A stretch of DNA of 64,000 bases from a bacterium ADurb.Bin236. Its GTDB lineage: Bacteria; UBP15; UBA6099. Where the stretch lies: contig MWCD01000008.1 in the NCBI GenBank assembly GCA_002069885.1, forward strand, positions 25,726-89,725, written 5' to 3'. The notes below the pieces were generated by a model, which was not told the origin of the DNA, did no database searches, and saw only the letters and a list, made by a program, of their open reading frames with translations. Made by a program: the position numbers and the translations under genes. How positions within the stretch are numbered: the stretch's first letter is position 1; every line of letters begins with the position of its first letter. Below are positions 36,026 through 45,686 of this stretch, piece by piece.

Positions 36026-37459
36026 ATGGCTGACAATTCTCGAAAGCAACTAATAATGATAGACATCGACGGGATTCATCCCGATGTTTTGTACGGGTTT
36101 CTCGACGACAAGACGACCAACACTTCAAGATTGGCCGGAACTGGGCTGCGGGCTGAAAACGCGTCCGCCGTTTTCCCAGCCGTCACTCTCTCATGCCAGC
36201 CTTCGATGTTCACGGGCGTGTTCCCCGGAAGGCACGGCATTATCGGCAACAGTTGGTTTGACCGCCACAGCGACCCGCTAATGTACCGGAGGTACACCAC
36301 GGCTGCCACCGCCGCCGGGGTCTACGGGTTCGGCCTTGTCGGCTTCCCCACCATCATTCTGCCCCAGAGGCCGCAACTTCAATACGCGAACAACGACATG
36401 GCCACAGACGTCAAGACGGTCTATCAGTTCGCCGCCGCCGCCGGGCTGGACTCGTGGCAGGTCTTCAACCAGATAAGCCGGGGAGTTGGCAAATGGATAA
36501 AGCCGACCCGGCCGGAGATGATTCTTTTCGCGCTCTGCCACGAAGAACTTGTTCATAACAAACATTGGGACAAGGCGACTTTCAAACACCTCTTCCGGGA
36601 CATGCGGAAGAACCCGCTGCCAGACCTGACGGTGTTCTACATCTCCGGCCACGACAACAGCAGCCATGAAAACGGCCCGGACACTCAAAACGACTACTAC
36701 CGCCAGATCGTGGACCCGCTTTTCGGGCTGTTCATCGCCGAGCTTGAAAAAATCCGGCCGCTCGAAGAATTCCATTTTCTGCTGGCCGCCGACCACTGCC
36801 AAGCCAAGACCGTGCGAGAGAAGACCCACATCGTGACCAACGAAATGCTGGCGGAAGTAATGAATGGCGTTCCCGGCGGCGGGTTCGCGCTGTTCGACAA
36901 GAAATCGGTGCGCGACGCCGACACCGCAGTGATATGCACCGAGGCGTTCACGGCGCAGGTCCATCTAAAGAATAGGCAGACCGGGCGCTGGGCGGACGAG
37001 CCGGACTTCGAGCGCGACACGCTCCCCGCCGCCGCCGCTTTCGAGAAATTGAAAAACGGACAGATGCCGTTTGTCGACATTGTTCTGGTCAGACGAGGCT
37101 TCGGCGCGGACTACGAAGTGTTCTCCGGCGGCTCCCTAATCTCCCTCGAAAATTTCTTCTCCGGCAAGGAATCGGAATATCCCGACGCCGTCCGGCGGCT
37201 GAAAGGCGTGAACTGCTCCCGCTGCGGCGACATGATGGTTCTTCTCGATTGCCGAAAAGGTTATTACTTCGGGGACAAACCGAAAGCGGGCGAGCACGGC
37301 GGGCTTCATATCTTGGACTCCGCGGTCCCGTTCGCGGTCTCAGGCCCCGGCATCCCGAACTCCACTGTCCGCGACGCGAGCATTGTGGACATCGTTCCGA
37401 CCATCGGAAAAATCATGGGGTTTGAAACGCCCGGCGTGGACGGAAAATCTTTGTTGTGA
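36026..37459 (+). CDS. alkaline-phosphatase-superfamily phosphodiesterase (active form)
   Basis: 477 residues of the type I phosphodiesterase/nucleotide pyrophosphatase group. All expected catalytic residues are visible: metal Asp in MIDIDGIHPD, the nucleophile Thr54 in FPAVTLSC, the Asp and His in GHDNSSHENG, the Asp-His pair in LAADHCQAK, and the last His in AGEHGGL. It has no signal peptide, so it may be cytosolic. The substrate is some phosphate ester or pyrophosphate and cannot be named. A full-length but inactivated paralogue lies at 9339-10790. GGGGGA precedes the ATG. It sits second in the run that ends with the glycyl radical enzyme. Confidence 0.88.
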   Translation: MADNSRKQLIMIDIDGIHPDVLYGFLDDKTTNTSRLAGTGLRAENASAVFPAVTLSCQPSMFTGVFPGRHGIIGNSWFDRHSDPLMYRRYTTAATAAGVYGFGLVGFPTIILPQRPQLQYANNDMATDVKTVYQFAAAAGLDSWQVFNQISRGVGKWIKPTRPEMILFALCHEELVHNKHWDKATFKHLFRDMRKNPLPDLTVFYISGHDNSSHENGPDTQNDYYRQIVDPLFGLFIAELEKIRPLEEFHFLLAADHCQAKTVREKTHIVTNEMLAEVMNGVPGGGFALFDKKSVRDADTAVICTEAFTAQVHLKNRQTGRWADEPDFERDTLPAAAAFEKLKNGQMPFVDIVLVRRGFGADYEVFSGGSLISLENFFSGKESEYPDAVRRLKGVNCSRCGDMMVLLDCRKGYYFGDKPKAGEHGGLHILDSAVPFAVSGPGIPNSTVRDASIVDIVPTIGKIMGFETPGVDGKSLL

Positions 37460-37504
37460 AACCGGGGATAGCGCAGCCGCCGGATAAGAAAGGATGAGAC
37501 TCGC

Positions 37505-38638
37505 ATGTCTGAAATTAAACACGGAAAAACAGCCGCCGCGTTGGCCGTTTTAGCTCTGGCCGTCTTGTTGAGCGTCCCGCCGGCCGCGCAGACCAAACCG
37601 GCCTCCGTAGATTCCGACCCCGACGCGGTCGTTCTTATCCCCTCACAGTTGAAACACAGACACATATTGTTTTTAAAAGACATCCCCCTGCCCTCCGCCA
37701 CAGCGCTTGAGTTCAACCCGTCTCCGCCCGCGCCAAAAAAACCCGCCATCCTCGGCGCGACATTCGCTCATGTGTCCGCCATCCCTCTAAAGATGGATTC
37801 CGCGAACGTGTTCCATAGCGCGGACGGCGGCAAGACATGGGGAGTGTCTGAGTTAGCCGCCGCGCCGGAGAGGGGGCGGATGATCGCGTCCCTGCCCGGC
37901 AGGTCCGCGGGCGCAAAAGTCTTAACAGCGCTCCGGGCGCGAAATGAAAAGGGGGGGACGCTGGCTGACCTTGCGTGCGCTCAGACTTCATGGCCGCCCT
38001 CCGCCGCCAATTTCAAACAGGACTGCGACGAATTCGCCAAAAGGCCTTTCGCCGAATGTCTCGCCGACAGACGTCCTAGAGGTTGCTTGTTCGCTCTTGG
38101 CGAAGAGGAGACGCCGGTAGACGACCCGCCTTCAAGAGCGGGCGAGGACTTCGACATCCTCGACTTCCGCATGGGCTACGACTCCCAATGGCTCTATTTC
38201 GACATAACGGTCCAAGGAAGAATCTCTCCTGGAAGCCTTACGCCCATCGCGCTCAATCAGTATGCGGTTACTGTGATGAATCCTGCTTCCTCCGCGCCCG
38301 ACCCCGAACAGGGGCTGCCGCTCGACGGCGCGCTCATCCGTTTATTGCCCCTCGGCTACTCAGTTTCGGGTATAGCGCCCCCATGCTCAGTCATTATCAA
38401 CCGGGATGGCGTCCCGACTGAGAACTCTTCTTCGGCGGTCTGCGAAATCAGAGACTCCCACGCTCTATTTAAAGTTAAAAGAAACCTGTGGCCGGGCAAA
38501 CAGCCGTTGAACGAATTCATCGTATTCGCCCACACCGGCGTATTGAGAAACAAACAGTTGGATCACTTTAGTTTCGTGGACATCACCGGACTGACCCGCG
38601 CGCGGCTCGCCGCCTCGTCATACACAGTCGCAAAATAA
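37505..38638 (+). CDS. secreted protein of unknown function
   Basis: 377 residues with a signal peptide (hydrophobic core about residues 9-25, then AAQTKP). The middle has a BNR-like phrase NVFHSADGGKTWGVSEL. The C-terminal half has a beta-sandwich-like stretch FRMGYDSQWLYFDITVQGRI, reminiscent of CBM9/DOMON-type domains that bind sugars or haem, but the similarity is weak. Five or more cysteines in the mature part could form disulphides. It lies 45 bases after the phosphatase gene and 24 before the FGGY kinase gene, so it is probably co-transcribed. Family not recognised. Confidence 0.65.
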   Translation: MSEIKHGKTAAALAVLALAVLLSVPPAAQTKPASVDSDPDAVVLIPSQLKHRHILFLKDIPLPSATALEFNPSPPAPKKPAILGATFAHVSAIPLKMDSANVFHSADGGKTWGVSELAAAPERGRMIASLPGRSAGAKVLTALRARNEKGGTLADLACAQTSWPPSAANFKQDCDEFAKRPFAECLADRRPRGCLFALGEEETPVDDPPSRAGEDFDILDFRMGYDSQWLYFDITVQGRISPGSLTPIALNQYAVTVMNPASSAPDPEQGLPLDGALIRLLPLGYSVSGIAPPCSVIINRDGVPTENSSSAVCEIRDSHALFKVKRNLWPGKQPLNEFIVFAHTGVLRNKQLDHFSFVDITGLTRARLAASSYTVAK

Positions 38639-38662
38639 CCCGTCCGGGAGCAAAGGGACATC

Positions 38663-40243
38663 ATGGGAACACGCGAGAAAAGCAACTCCGACCTGATACT
38701 GTCTATAGACGCCGGAACGCAGTCCATCCGCGCGGCCCTCATCGACCTCGAAGGAGAAATAAGGGGCATTGCAAAAACTCCGATGCGAATGAGCGACTCG
38801 CCCCAGCCCGGATGGGCCGAACAAGACCCGGAATACTTCTGGGACATCCTGCGAGCCGCGTGCGCCGAGTTGTTCGCTAAAACCTCCGAGAGCAAAGACT
38901 CCATCCGGGGCGTGGCGGTGACGACTCAGCGGAACACGGTTATAGACGTCGACAAGAACGGCTCTCCTCTGCGCCCGGCCATCGTCTGGCTCGACGAACG
39001 CAAAGCGGACTCCCGCGCCGCTCTCCCCCCCGCGCTCCGCCTCCCTCTCAAAATCCTCGGCATCCACACTCTTATCGACGGGGCTGTAAAAGACTGCGAA
39101 TCAAAATGGATTCGACAGAATCAACCGGAAATATGGGAGCGCGTCCATAAACATATCTACCTGTCCGGATGGTTCAACCTCAAGTTGACTGGCGAGTTCT
39201 CCGACTCAAGCGGCAGCATCGTCGGCTACACGCCGTTCAGCGTCAAAAAAGGAGATTGGGCCGGAAAGTTCGACCCGAAATCGCTTCTTTTTCCCATCGA
39301 GCGGGAAAAACTCCCGGACCTCGTGAAACCCACAGGACTTCTGGGCCATGTGACCCGTAAAGCTTCAGAAGAAACCGGAATCCCCGCCGGGCTTCCGGTC
39401 ATCGCCGCGGCAAACGACAAGGCATGCGAGATTCTCGGCGCGGGTTGCGTGTCCCCCGAAAACGCCTGCGTCAGCTTCGGCACCATATCAACAATAAATA
39501 CAATGAACGATAAATATGTGGAGTTGAAACCGTTATGGCCTCCGTATCCGTCCGCTATCCCCGGTAAATATTACACCGAGGTGGCGGTGCAGCGCGGCGC
39601 ATGGATGATAACATGGTTCAAAGAGGAGTTTGGCCTTCAGGAGCGCCTCGAAGCGAGCGAAAAAGGCGTCGCTCCGGAGCAACTGCTGGACGCGCTGGTG
39701 AAAGATATCCCGCCGGGCGCTATGGGACTCACTCTCCAACCCTACTGGACTCCCACCCCCGACAAAGCGCGATGCGCGCGCGGCTCCGTCATCGGTTTCT
39801 GCGATTTCCACAAACGCGCCCACCTTTACCGCTCCATACTCGAAGGGCTGGTGTTCGCGCTGAAAGAAGGCGCTCAACTGACCGAGAAAAAGAACAAAAT
39901 CCCAATAACGGGGTTGCGCGTGTCCGGCGGCGGCTCTCAAAGCTCTTCGGTCATGCAGATATGCGCGGATGTCTTCGGGATGCCCGCGCAGAGACCCCGC
40001 AACCACGAGACTTCCGCCCTCGGCGCCGCCATCGATGCCGCCGTCGGCCTCGGCTTCTTCAACGGCTTCAACGACGCCGTCGCCGCCATGACCCGCCCCG
40101 GCGACACTTTTGAGCCTATAGCGAAAAACGTCGCCCTCTACTCCGCCCTCTACGACCGGGTTTACACCAAAATCTACGAACAACTGCTCCCGATTTTCAA
40201 AGAAATGCAGCAGATAACCGGATACCCCGAAAAGGGATGCTGA
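38663..40243 (+). CDS. FGGY-family carbohydrate kinase
   Basis: 526 residues. ATP-dependent kinase of the xylulokinase/glycerol kinase/rhamnulokinase family: N-terminal LILSIDAGTQSIRAALID phosphate loop, VTTQRNTVIDVD, the substrate-site segment PAIVWLDERKAD, and the C-terminal LRVSGGGSQSSSVMQICADVFG ATP-binding block. Length fits the family. The sugar or polyol cannot be assigned. The glycyl radical enzyme begins 16 bases after its stop, so the two probably belong to one catabolic route, for example of a polyol or deoxy-sugar. No isomerase, aldolase or transporter gene is adjacent. Confidence 0.9.
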   Translation: MGTREKSNSDLILSIDAGTQSIRAALIDLEGEIRGIAKTPMRMSDSPQPGWAEQDPEYFWDILRAACAELFAKTSESKDSIRGVAVTTQRNTVIDVDKNGSPLRPAIVWLDERKADSRAALPPALRLPLKILGIHTLIDGAVKDCESKWIRQNQPEIWERVHKHIYLSGWFNLKLTGEFSDSSGSIVGYTPFSVKKGDWAGKFDPKSLLFPIEREKLPDLVKPTGLLGHVTRKASEETGIPAGLPVIAAANDKACEILGAGCVSPENACVSFGTISTINTMNDKYVELKPLWPPYPSAIPGKYYTEVAVQRGAWMITWFKEEFGLQERLEASEKGVAPEQLLDALVKDIPPGAMGLTLQPYWTPTPDKARCARGSVIGFCDFHKRAHLYRSILEGLVFALKEGAQLTEKKNKIPITGLRVSGGGSQSSSVMQICADVFGMPAQRPRNHETSALGAAIDAAVGLGFFNGFNDAVAAMTRPGDTFEPIAKNVALYSALYDRVYTKIYEQLLPIFKEMQQITGYPEKGC

Positions 40244-40259
40244 CGAGGGGAGTATCGAC

Positions 40260-42761
40260 ATGACGGTTGCCGGAGGGATATCGCGGACTCAGCGCCTCAG
40301 GAAGAAGATTCTTGACGAACAGTACACTATCTGCGTTGAGCGGGCGAGATATGTGACCGAGTCCTACCGGCATACGGAAGGAGAGCATCCGTCTATCCGC
40401 GCGGCGAAAGCGTTTGAGAACGCGCTCCGGAAGAAAACCGTTTTCATACTCGACGATGAGCTTATAGCCGGCAACCACAACAGCGCGCTCGTCGGAACGC
40501 TGCTTCCCGTGGAACGCGGGGAGATGAATCTCGTTCTCGAAATGGACATCGAGAACCTGCTGAACCGCCCGGACAGGCCGTACCGCATAGACCCCGACGA
40601 CAAAAAAGAGTTGCTTAACGACATATTGCCTTATTGGAGAGGGAAGACCGTCCGGGACGGCAAGCGCCGCCTTTTCGAGCGCGACGGCCTTATCATCAAG
40701 CCGGGTTTCACGCCGTTTGCGCTGTTCGATCTCGTCAGGAGCTTCGGAGCGGCCCGGCTGGCGGAAAGCCTGTCAGTGTTCGCCAAAGGACGCTGGCGCG
40801 CTCTGCCCCGCTCGGCGGTGGAGCTTCCGGTGAACAACCCCAACATGGTGAACAACGTATTCGACACGCAGGGACATCTTGTGATTGGGCACAACAATGT
40901 TGCGCGTTACGGGTTCAAGGGACTACGTGATATGGCGGCGCGCAGACTCGAACAGCCCGCGACGGAAAACGGAAAGCGATTCCTCGAAGCGACTATAATC
41001 TGTTGTGAAGCGGCGCGAATGTTCGCGAAAAGATACTCTGATTTGGCCGCGCGGATGGCGGAGAACCATCCAGACCCCGCGAGGAGAGAAGAACTCCTCC
41101 TTATCGCACGGCACACATCGCGCGCTCCGTGGCTCCCGCCAGAATCTTTCCACGAAGCCGTCCAGTCCCTTTGGCTCACTCAAGTCATGTGCGGAGTCAG
41201 CTACGGTCTGGCGGGCATCTGCGCCGTAGGACGGCTAGACCAAACACTATTTCCCTTCTACAAAAAAGATGTTGAATCCGGCGCGCTGTCCGAAGCCCGC
41301 GCCCTCGAACTCGCAGAGGAACTCCTCATCAAATTGAGCGTCAATCTTATCCCCCTGCCCTCATTTGGAAAAAATTCCGGGTCGGAAATGGGCGCGGACA
41401 GCATGGCCCCAACCTTCGGCGGCGTCGGCCTCGACGGCCAAGACGTCTCAAACAAACTCTCCCTACTTTTCCTCGACGCGGTGAAAAATATTGAAGGTAT
41501 GAGCAACTCGTATTCTGTCCGGGTCAGTTCTAAGACGCCCCCTGAGTTCATCTCTAAGATTTCAGAAGTCCACGCGGCCACTTCGGGTCTCGCGCTGTTC
41601 AACGACGATGTCATAATCCCGATGCTCGAAAAGCTAGGCTGTTCCGCTGAAGACGCGAGAGACTACACAATAATCGGGTGCGTGGAGCCGACGTCGCAGG
41701 GAAACACGTTCGGCTGCACCTCCGGCAACGACATCTCGCTGGCGGGCGTACTCGAAATGGTTTTCACGCAAGGAAGAATAAGGATGGTTGGCCGCCGCGC
41801 AGGCCCGCGAACGGGAGACCCCTCCACGTTCAACTCCTTCGAGCAGTTCTTAGACGCTTTCCGTCTGCAGTTGAGCTTCACCGTCGCGCACATCGCCCGC
41901 TGCGTGAACGTCAAAGACGAAGTTTACGCCGCCGGGTTCCACAATCCATTCATATCCGCCACCCTCGACGACTGCATAAGGAACGCCGAAGACATGACTC
42001 AAGGCGGAGCGAAATACAACTACGCCTCCATCAGCGCGCGCGGGCTTGGAACCGTCGCCGATTCGCTAACGGCGATTAAAAAATTCGTTTTCGACGAGAA
42101 AAAATACACAATGAAGGAACTCGCGGCCGCGCTGAAAACAAATTTCAGAGGACGCGAGAAAATGAGAGCGTTTCTGTCGAGCCGAACGCCGCGCTACGGC
42201 TCGGACAACCCCGAAGCGGACGCCATGGCCCGCCGGATAGCAGCCATGTTCTGCGAAGAGGTTGCGAAACACAAATCCATCCGAAAAGGCGGGGCTTTCA
42301 GACCGGGATTTTTTTCTTACGGGATGCACGTGCTGGACGGCTCCCTTCTGGGAGCGACTCCGGACGGACGCCTCGCCGGACAACCCGTCTCGAACAGCCT
42401 TTCTCCCGTCAACGGCTCGGAATCTCTCGGCCCCACGGCAGTCATGCGCTCAGTCGCTTCTTTAGAACACTCTAAAATCACAAACGGCAGTTCCCTGAAC
42501 ATGAAGCTGATGCCCGGCATATTTAAAAATGAAGAGAACAGGCGGAAGTTCGAGGCCATGCTGCGGGGATACTTTTCGCTGGGAGGAACACATGTTCAAT
42601 TCAACGTGGTAGACGACGAAACCCTGCGCGCCGCCCAACGCGACCCGGCGGCGTTCAAAGGACTCCTTGTGCGCGTCAGCGGCTACAGCGCCTATTTCAC
42701 CGACCTCGGCCGCCCCCTTCAGGACGATATCATCAACCGCATTTCTTTCGGAGATATATAG
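40260..42761 (+). CDS. glycyl radical enzyme, dehydratase/lyase type
   Basis: 833 residues, PFL2-like. The thiyl-radical cysteine is Cys474 in IIGCVEPTSQG. The CVE pattern, with Glu476 two residues on, marks the eliminating branch (glycerol/diol dehydratases, choline lyase, hydroxyproline dehydratase) rather than pyruvate formate-lyase. The C-terminal glycyl loop RVSGYSAYFTDLG carries Gly808 as the radical site. Active only without oxygen and only after activation by a dedicated radical SAM activase. No such activase is adjacent, and the PflX-like protein at 51914-52879 is of another type. Gene order with the FGGY kinase suggests polyol or sugar breakdown. A strong terminator follows. AGGGGAG precedes the ATG. 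Confidence 0.92.
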   Translation: MTVAGGISRTQRLRKKILDEQYTICVERARYVTESYRHTEGEHPSIRAAKAFENALRKKTVFILDDELIAGNHNSALVGTLLPVERGEMNLVLEMDIENLLNRPDRPYRIDPDDKKELLNDILPYWRGKTVRDGKRRLFERDGLIIKPGFTPFALFDLVRSFGAARLAESLSVFAKGRWRALPRSAVELPVNNPNMVNNVFDTQGHLVIGHNNVARYGFKGLRDMAARRLEQPATENGKRFLEATIICCEAARMFAKRYSDLAARMAENHPDPARREELLLIARHTSRAPWLPPESFHEAVQSLWLTQVMCGVSYGLAGICAVGRLDQTLFPFYKKDVESGALSEARALELAEELLIKLSVNLIPLPSFGKNSGSEMGADSMAPTFGGVGLDGQDVSNKLSLLFLDAVKNIEGMSNSYSVRVSSKTPPEFISKISEVHAATSGLALFNDDVIIPMLEKLGCSAEDARDYTIIGCVEPTSQGNTFGCTSGNDISLAGVLEMVFTQGRIRMVGRRAGPRTGDPSTFNSFEQFLDAFRLQLSFTVAHIARCVNVKDEVYAAGFHNPFISATLDDCIRNAEDMTQGGAKYNYASISARGLGTVADSLTAIKKFVFDEKKYTMKELAAALKTNFRGREKMRAFLSSRTPRYGSDNPEADAMARRIAAMFCEEVAKHKSIRKGGAFRPGFFSYGMHVLDGSLLGATPDGRLAGQPVSNSLSPVNGSESLGPTAVMRSVASLEHSKITNGSSLNMKLMPGIFKNEENRRKFEAMLRGYFSLGGTHVQFNVVDDETLRAAQRDPAAFKGLLVRVSGYSAYFTDLGRPLQDDIINRISFGDI

Positions 42762-42767
42762 TTAAAT

Positions 42768-42799
42768 GCATTTTCAATATTGGAAAACGCTTTTTTTTT
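42768..42799 (+). terminator. intrinsic terminator after the glycyl radical enzyme gene
   Basis: GCATTTTC (42768-42775) pairs with GAAAACGC (42783-42790) with one mismatch, around a 7-nt loop, followed by nine T residues. It starts seven bases after the stop codon. Confidence 0.8.
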
Positions 42800-42825
42800 G
42801 ATATGCGCAAAATTTAAATCTCCTG

Positions 42826-42854
42826 TTGATATAGGGAAGGAATTCAAATAGAAT
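42826..42854 (+). promoter_or_regulatory. sigma-70-like promoter of secDF
   Basis: TTGATA (42826-42831), 17 bp, TAGAAT (42849-42854), directly after the preceding terminator. It implies a leader of about 90 nt. Confidence 0.65.
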
Positions 42855-42866
42855 ACTTTGATGTTG

Positions 42867-42890
42867 CGGAACCGGATAGAGTCGGTTCCG
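42867..42890 (+). promoter_or_regulatory. hairpin at the 5' end of the secD leader
   Basis: An 8-bp perfect stem (CGGAACCG, 42867-42874; CGGTTCCG, 42883-42890) with an 8-nt loop, about six bases after the predicted transcription start. Such hairpins can stabilise mRNA. No regulatory family was recognised. Confidence 0.4.
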
Positions 42891-42949
42891 GCTTGAATGC
42901 GGGATAAAAATTGCGCGGCGGCGGCTCTCGCCGCCCGGGAGTGGAAGGC

Positions 42950-44305
42950 ATGCAGAAAAAACTTTTACCGCAGGTAATCCTGATTGCGGCGGTCGCGCTT
43001 CTTTTCGCGGGACTGCTCACAGTCCGCTTCCTGACGGACATCGAGACGAAAGTCGAGAAGGTCAAGGTCGGGGACGAGATGGTGGAAAGGACAGTCAAGT
43101 CCAAGAAGTTCCCAGTGAACCTCGGACTCGACCTTCAGGGCGGAGTGCACTTCTTGGTGCAGGCCCTGCCGCCGAAAAATGAGCTTCTGACGGACGAAAA
43201 GGTTCAAGGGCTTATCGAAGTCCTGCGAAACAGGCTCGACCCGGACGGCGTCCGCGAAATCACAATCCAAAAGCAGGGCACGAACCGGGTGCTGGTCGAG
43301 ATATCGGGCGAACAGGACGCCGATCAGGTCGAACGTCATCTGGTCAGCATGGCTTGGCTGGAGTTCTTGGACAGCCGCGGCCAGTTCTGGGAAGCCGGAA
43401 CCGAGAAGCCCGAAAACGCGAAAGTGGTGTTTTCAGGAGACGACCTCGCGTCGGCGCGCGTCGGCTTCAAATACGGACGCCCCGTGGTCGAGTTTGAGTT
43501 CAAGAAATCGGCGGCTGACGAGTTCGGCAAGTTCACCGCCCGCAACATCGACAAATATCTCTGCATCGCGCTCGACGGCGTGATGATTTCCTGCCCGGTG
43601 ATACAGACCGCCATCTTCGGCGGAACCGGCATCATCGAGGGCAACTTCACCGAGAAACAGGTCCGCGAGCTGGTCAACCAGTTGAACGCGGGGCGGCTGC
43701 CGGTGATGGTGGAAGTGCTTGAGAAGCGCGTGGTCGGGCCGACCCTCGGCGCGACCTCCATTCGCCAGAGTTCTTACGCCCTCATCCTCGGCGTCGTCCT
43801 CATCTTCTTATTCATGTCTTTATACTACAAACTGCCCGGCGTTCTGGCAGACGTTGCGATGGCTTTTTACATCATCGTGTCGTTCGGGATGCTCTCGCTG
43901 GTGAACGCCACGCTCACCCTGCCCGGCATAGCCGGCCTCATACTTTCCATCGGCATGGCGGTGGACGCGAACATAATTATATTCGAGCGGCTCAAGGAAG
44001 AGTTGCGTATCGGCAAAACCCTGAAAGCCGCCCTCGACGCCGGGTTCTCCCGCGCGTTCACGGCCATTCTCGACGGAAACGTCACAACGCTCATAGCCAC
44101 GGCGGTCCTGTACGCGTTCGGCACAGGCCCGATCCGGGGCTTCGCCGTCACCATCAGCTTAGGCATAGTGGTCGGCATGTTCTCGGCTCTGATTGTGACG
44201 CGCGTCCTTCTCATGCTGGCATCGAACTCTAAAGGGTTGCAGCCGCTCTCATTATACGGCGTCCGCCCCTCAAAGCAGGATCAGCGGTCGGCTGCGGCTC
44301 ATTGA
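42950..44305 (+). CDS. secD: protein translocase subunit SecD
   Basis: 451 residues from the ATG at 42950 (GGAG and GGAAGG upstream); a TTG 13 codons earlier is less likely. SecD with SecF uses the proton gradient to help pull exported proteins through SecYEG. One N-terminal helix is followed by the first periplasmic domain starting with LGLDLQGGVHFLVQ. The five C-terminal helices begin with the conserved VGPTLGATSIRQSS and include GIAGLILSIGMAVDANIIIFERLKEEL (in part), with the proton-relay Asp. The length is on the short side because the P1 domain is compact. The secF gene follows after 31 bases. Confidence 0.96.
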   Translation: MQKKLLPQVILIAAVALLFAGLLTVRFLTDIETKVEKVKVGDEMVERTVKSKKFPVNLGLDLQGGVHFLVQALPPKNELLTDEKVQGLIEVLRNRLDPDGVREITIQKQGTNRVLVEISGEQDADQVERHLVSMAWLEFLDSRGQFWEAGTEKPENAKVVFSGDDLASARVGFKYGRPVVEFEFKKSAADEFGKFTARNIDKYLCIALDGVMISCPVIQTAIFGGTGIIEGNFTEKQVRELVNQLNAGRLPVMVEVLEKRVVGPTLGATSIRQSSYALILGVVLIFLFMSLYYKLPGVLADVAMAFYIIVSFGMLSLVNATLTLPGIAGLILSIGMAVDANIIIFERLKEELRIGKTLKAALDAGFSRAFTAILDGNVTTLIATAVLYAFGTGPIRGFAVTISLGIVVGMFSALIVTRVLLMLASNSKGLQPLSLYGVRPSKQDQRSAAAH

Positions 44306-44336
44306 CATTTCGAAGATTGACAGGAGGCTTTAAAAA

Positions 44337-45686
44337 GTGCAGACCAGAATCAGATTCGACTTCATAAAAACCCGCTACGTGTGGTTCGCCATCGCGCTGA
44401 TATTCATGGCGACCGGGCTGGCGTCGCTCGGCATCCGCAAGCTCAACTACGGCATCGACTTCACCGGCGGACGCATACTTTGGTTCCAGACGGGCGTCCC
44501 GGTGAAAACAGCCGACGTCGAAAAAGTCATGGCTCCCTTCGATATCAAACACAACCCCGTGCAGATAATGGCGGGCGGCTACGAGTTCACCGTCAAGACG
44601 GAAGAGTTCGCCGACCCCCAAAAAGCCATCGCATTCGGCGAAAAAATCCGTTCCCTGCTCATCGCTTTCAACGTCGAGTTCCACGAGATCGACCCGGCCT
44701 CCTTCAAACTCCTACGGATGCAGGACCAGATAAAAGCCTCCAAACTCAAAGACGTCCTGAAAAAAGCCGGGTTCCCTGAAGACGCCGTCACACTCGTCGA
44801 CATGGAAGAAGTCCCGCCGGTTGAAGAGGGCGATGTCCTTCGCTACAACATGACTTTCAGGTTTAACGGAATAGATAAAAAAGAGGACCAGAAGAAACTC
44901 GCGACCGCCCTCTACGACGGGCTTGGCGGATTCCGCCAGTTCACCCGCGAGGACAAAGTGGACCCGGTGTTCGGGATCGAGCTTCGCAACAACGCCGCGA
45001 CCGCTCTTATCATCGCTATCGTGTGCATGCTTATCTACATTTCCATCAGGTTCGAGTTCTGGTACGCCGTCGCGGGCATAATCGCCCTGCTCCACGACTG
45101 CATCATCACCATCGGCTTCTACTCGATTTTCCAGCTTGAAGTGAACAGCGCGTTCGTGGCGATAATCCTTACTGTCTTCGGTTACTCCATAAACGATACG
45201 ATAATCATTTTTGACCGGATGCGGGAAAACATAAGGAAAAACAAAAAGATGTCGCTCGACGCCGTGGTGAACACGAGCCTTTGGGAAACCATGGCGCGTT
45301 CGATAAACACCATGTTGACGACGCAAATGGCTATAGTGGCCATCCTGTTGCTCGGCGGACAGAGCATAAAAGACTTCGCGCTCGGCATGTGCGTGGGCGT
45401 GTTCGCGGGCGGATACTCGTCGATATTCCTCGCAGCTTCGATGGTGTACCTGTTCAAGACGTTCGAGTCGAAGAAGGGCGCGGCAAGCGCGCCGCAAACG
45501 GCCGGAAGCAAGTCGAAGAAAGCCTCCGCTCCGGCCCCGGTTCAGGAAAGAGAAACAAGGCGGGAGAAAACCGCTCCTGCGGCGTCCTCCGCGCCTCGCG
45601 CGCCCCAGACCGCTTCTCAGGACTCGACGGAAGACGACAAAAAGAAGAAAGACAACAAGAAGCACGGCAAACAGCGCAGGCGGTGA
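44337..45686 (+). CDS. secF: protein translocase subunit SecF with long basic tail
   Basis: 449 residues, starting at GTG with AGGAGG nine bases upstream. Six membrane helices; the first is followed by LNYGIDFTGGRILWF, and the helix-4 region has ILTVFGYSINDTIIIFDRMRENI (in part), both hallmarks of SecF. Two features lengthen it beyond the usual ~310 residues. The periplasmic loop is enlarged (about residues 55-215), and a roughly 70-residue cytoplasmic tail after KTFESKKG is rich in Lys, Arg, Ala, Ser and Pro. Such basic tails can bind ribosomes or RNA in other insertases; here that is only a suggestion. Confidence 0.95.
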   Translation: MQTRIRFDFIKTRYVWFAIALIFMATGLASLGIRKLNYGIDFTGGRILWFQTGVPVKTADVEKVMAPFDIKHNPVQIMAGGYEFTVKTEEFADPQKAIAFGEKIRSLLIAFNVEFHEIDPASFKLLRMQDQIKASKLKDVLKKAGFPEDAVTLVDMEEVPPVEEGDVLRYNMTFRFNGIDKKEDQKKLATALYDGLGGFRQFTREDKVDPVFGIELRNNAATALIIAIVCMLIYISIRFEFWYAVAGIIALLHDCIITIGFYSIFQLEVNSAFVAIILTVFGYSINDTIIIFDRMRENIRKNKKMSLDAVVNTSLWETMARSINTMLTTQMAIVAILLLGGQSIKDFALGMCVGVFAGGYSSIFLAASMVYLFKTFESKKGAASAPQTAGSKSKKASAPAPVQERETRREKTAPAASSAPRAPQTASQDSTEDDKKKKDNKKHGKQRRR

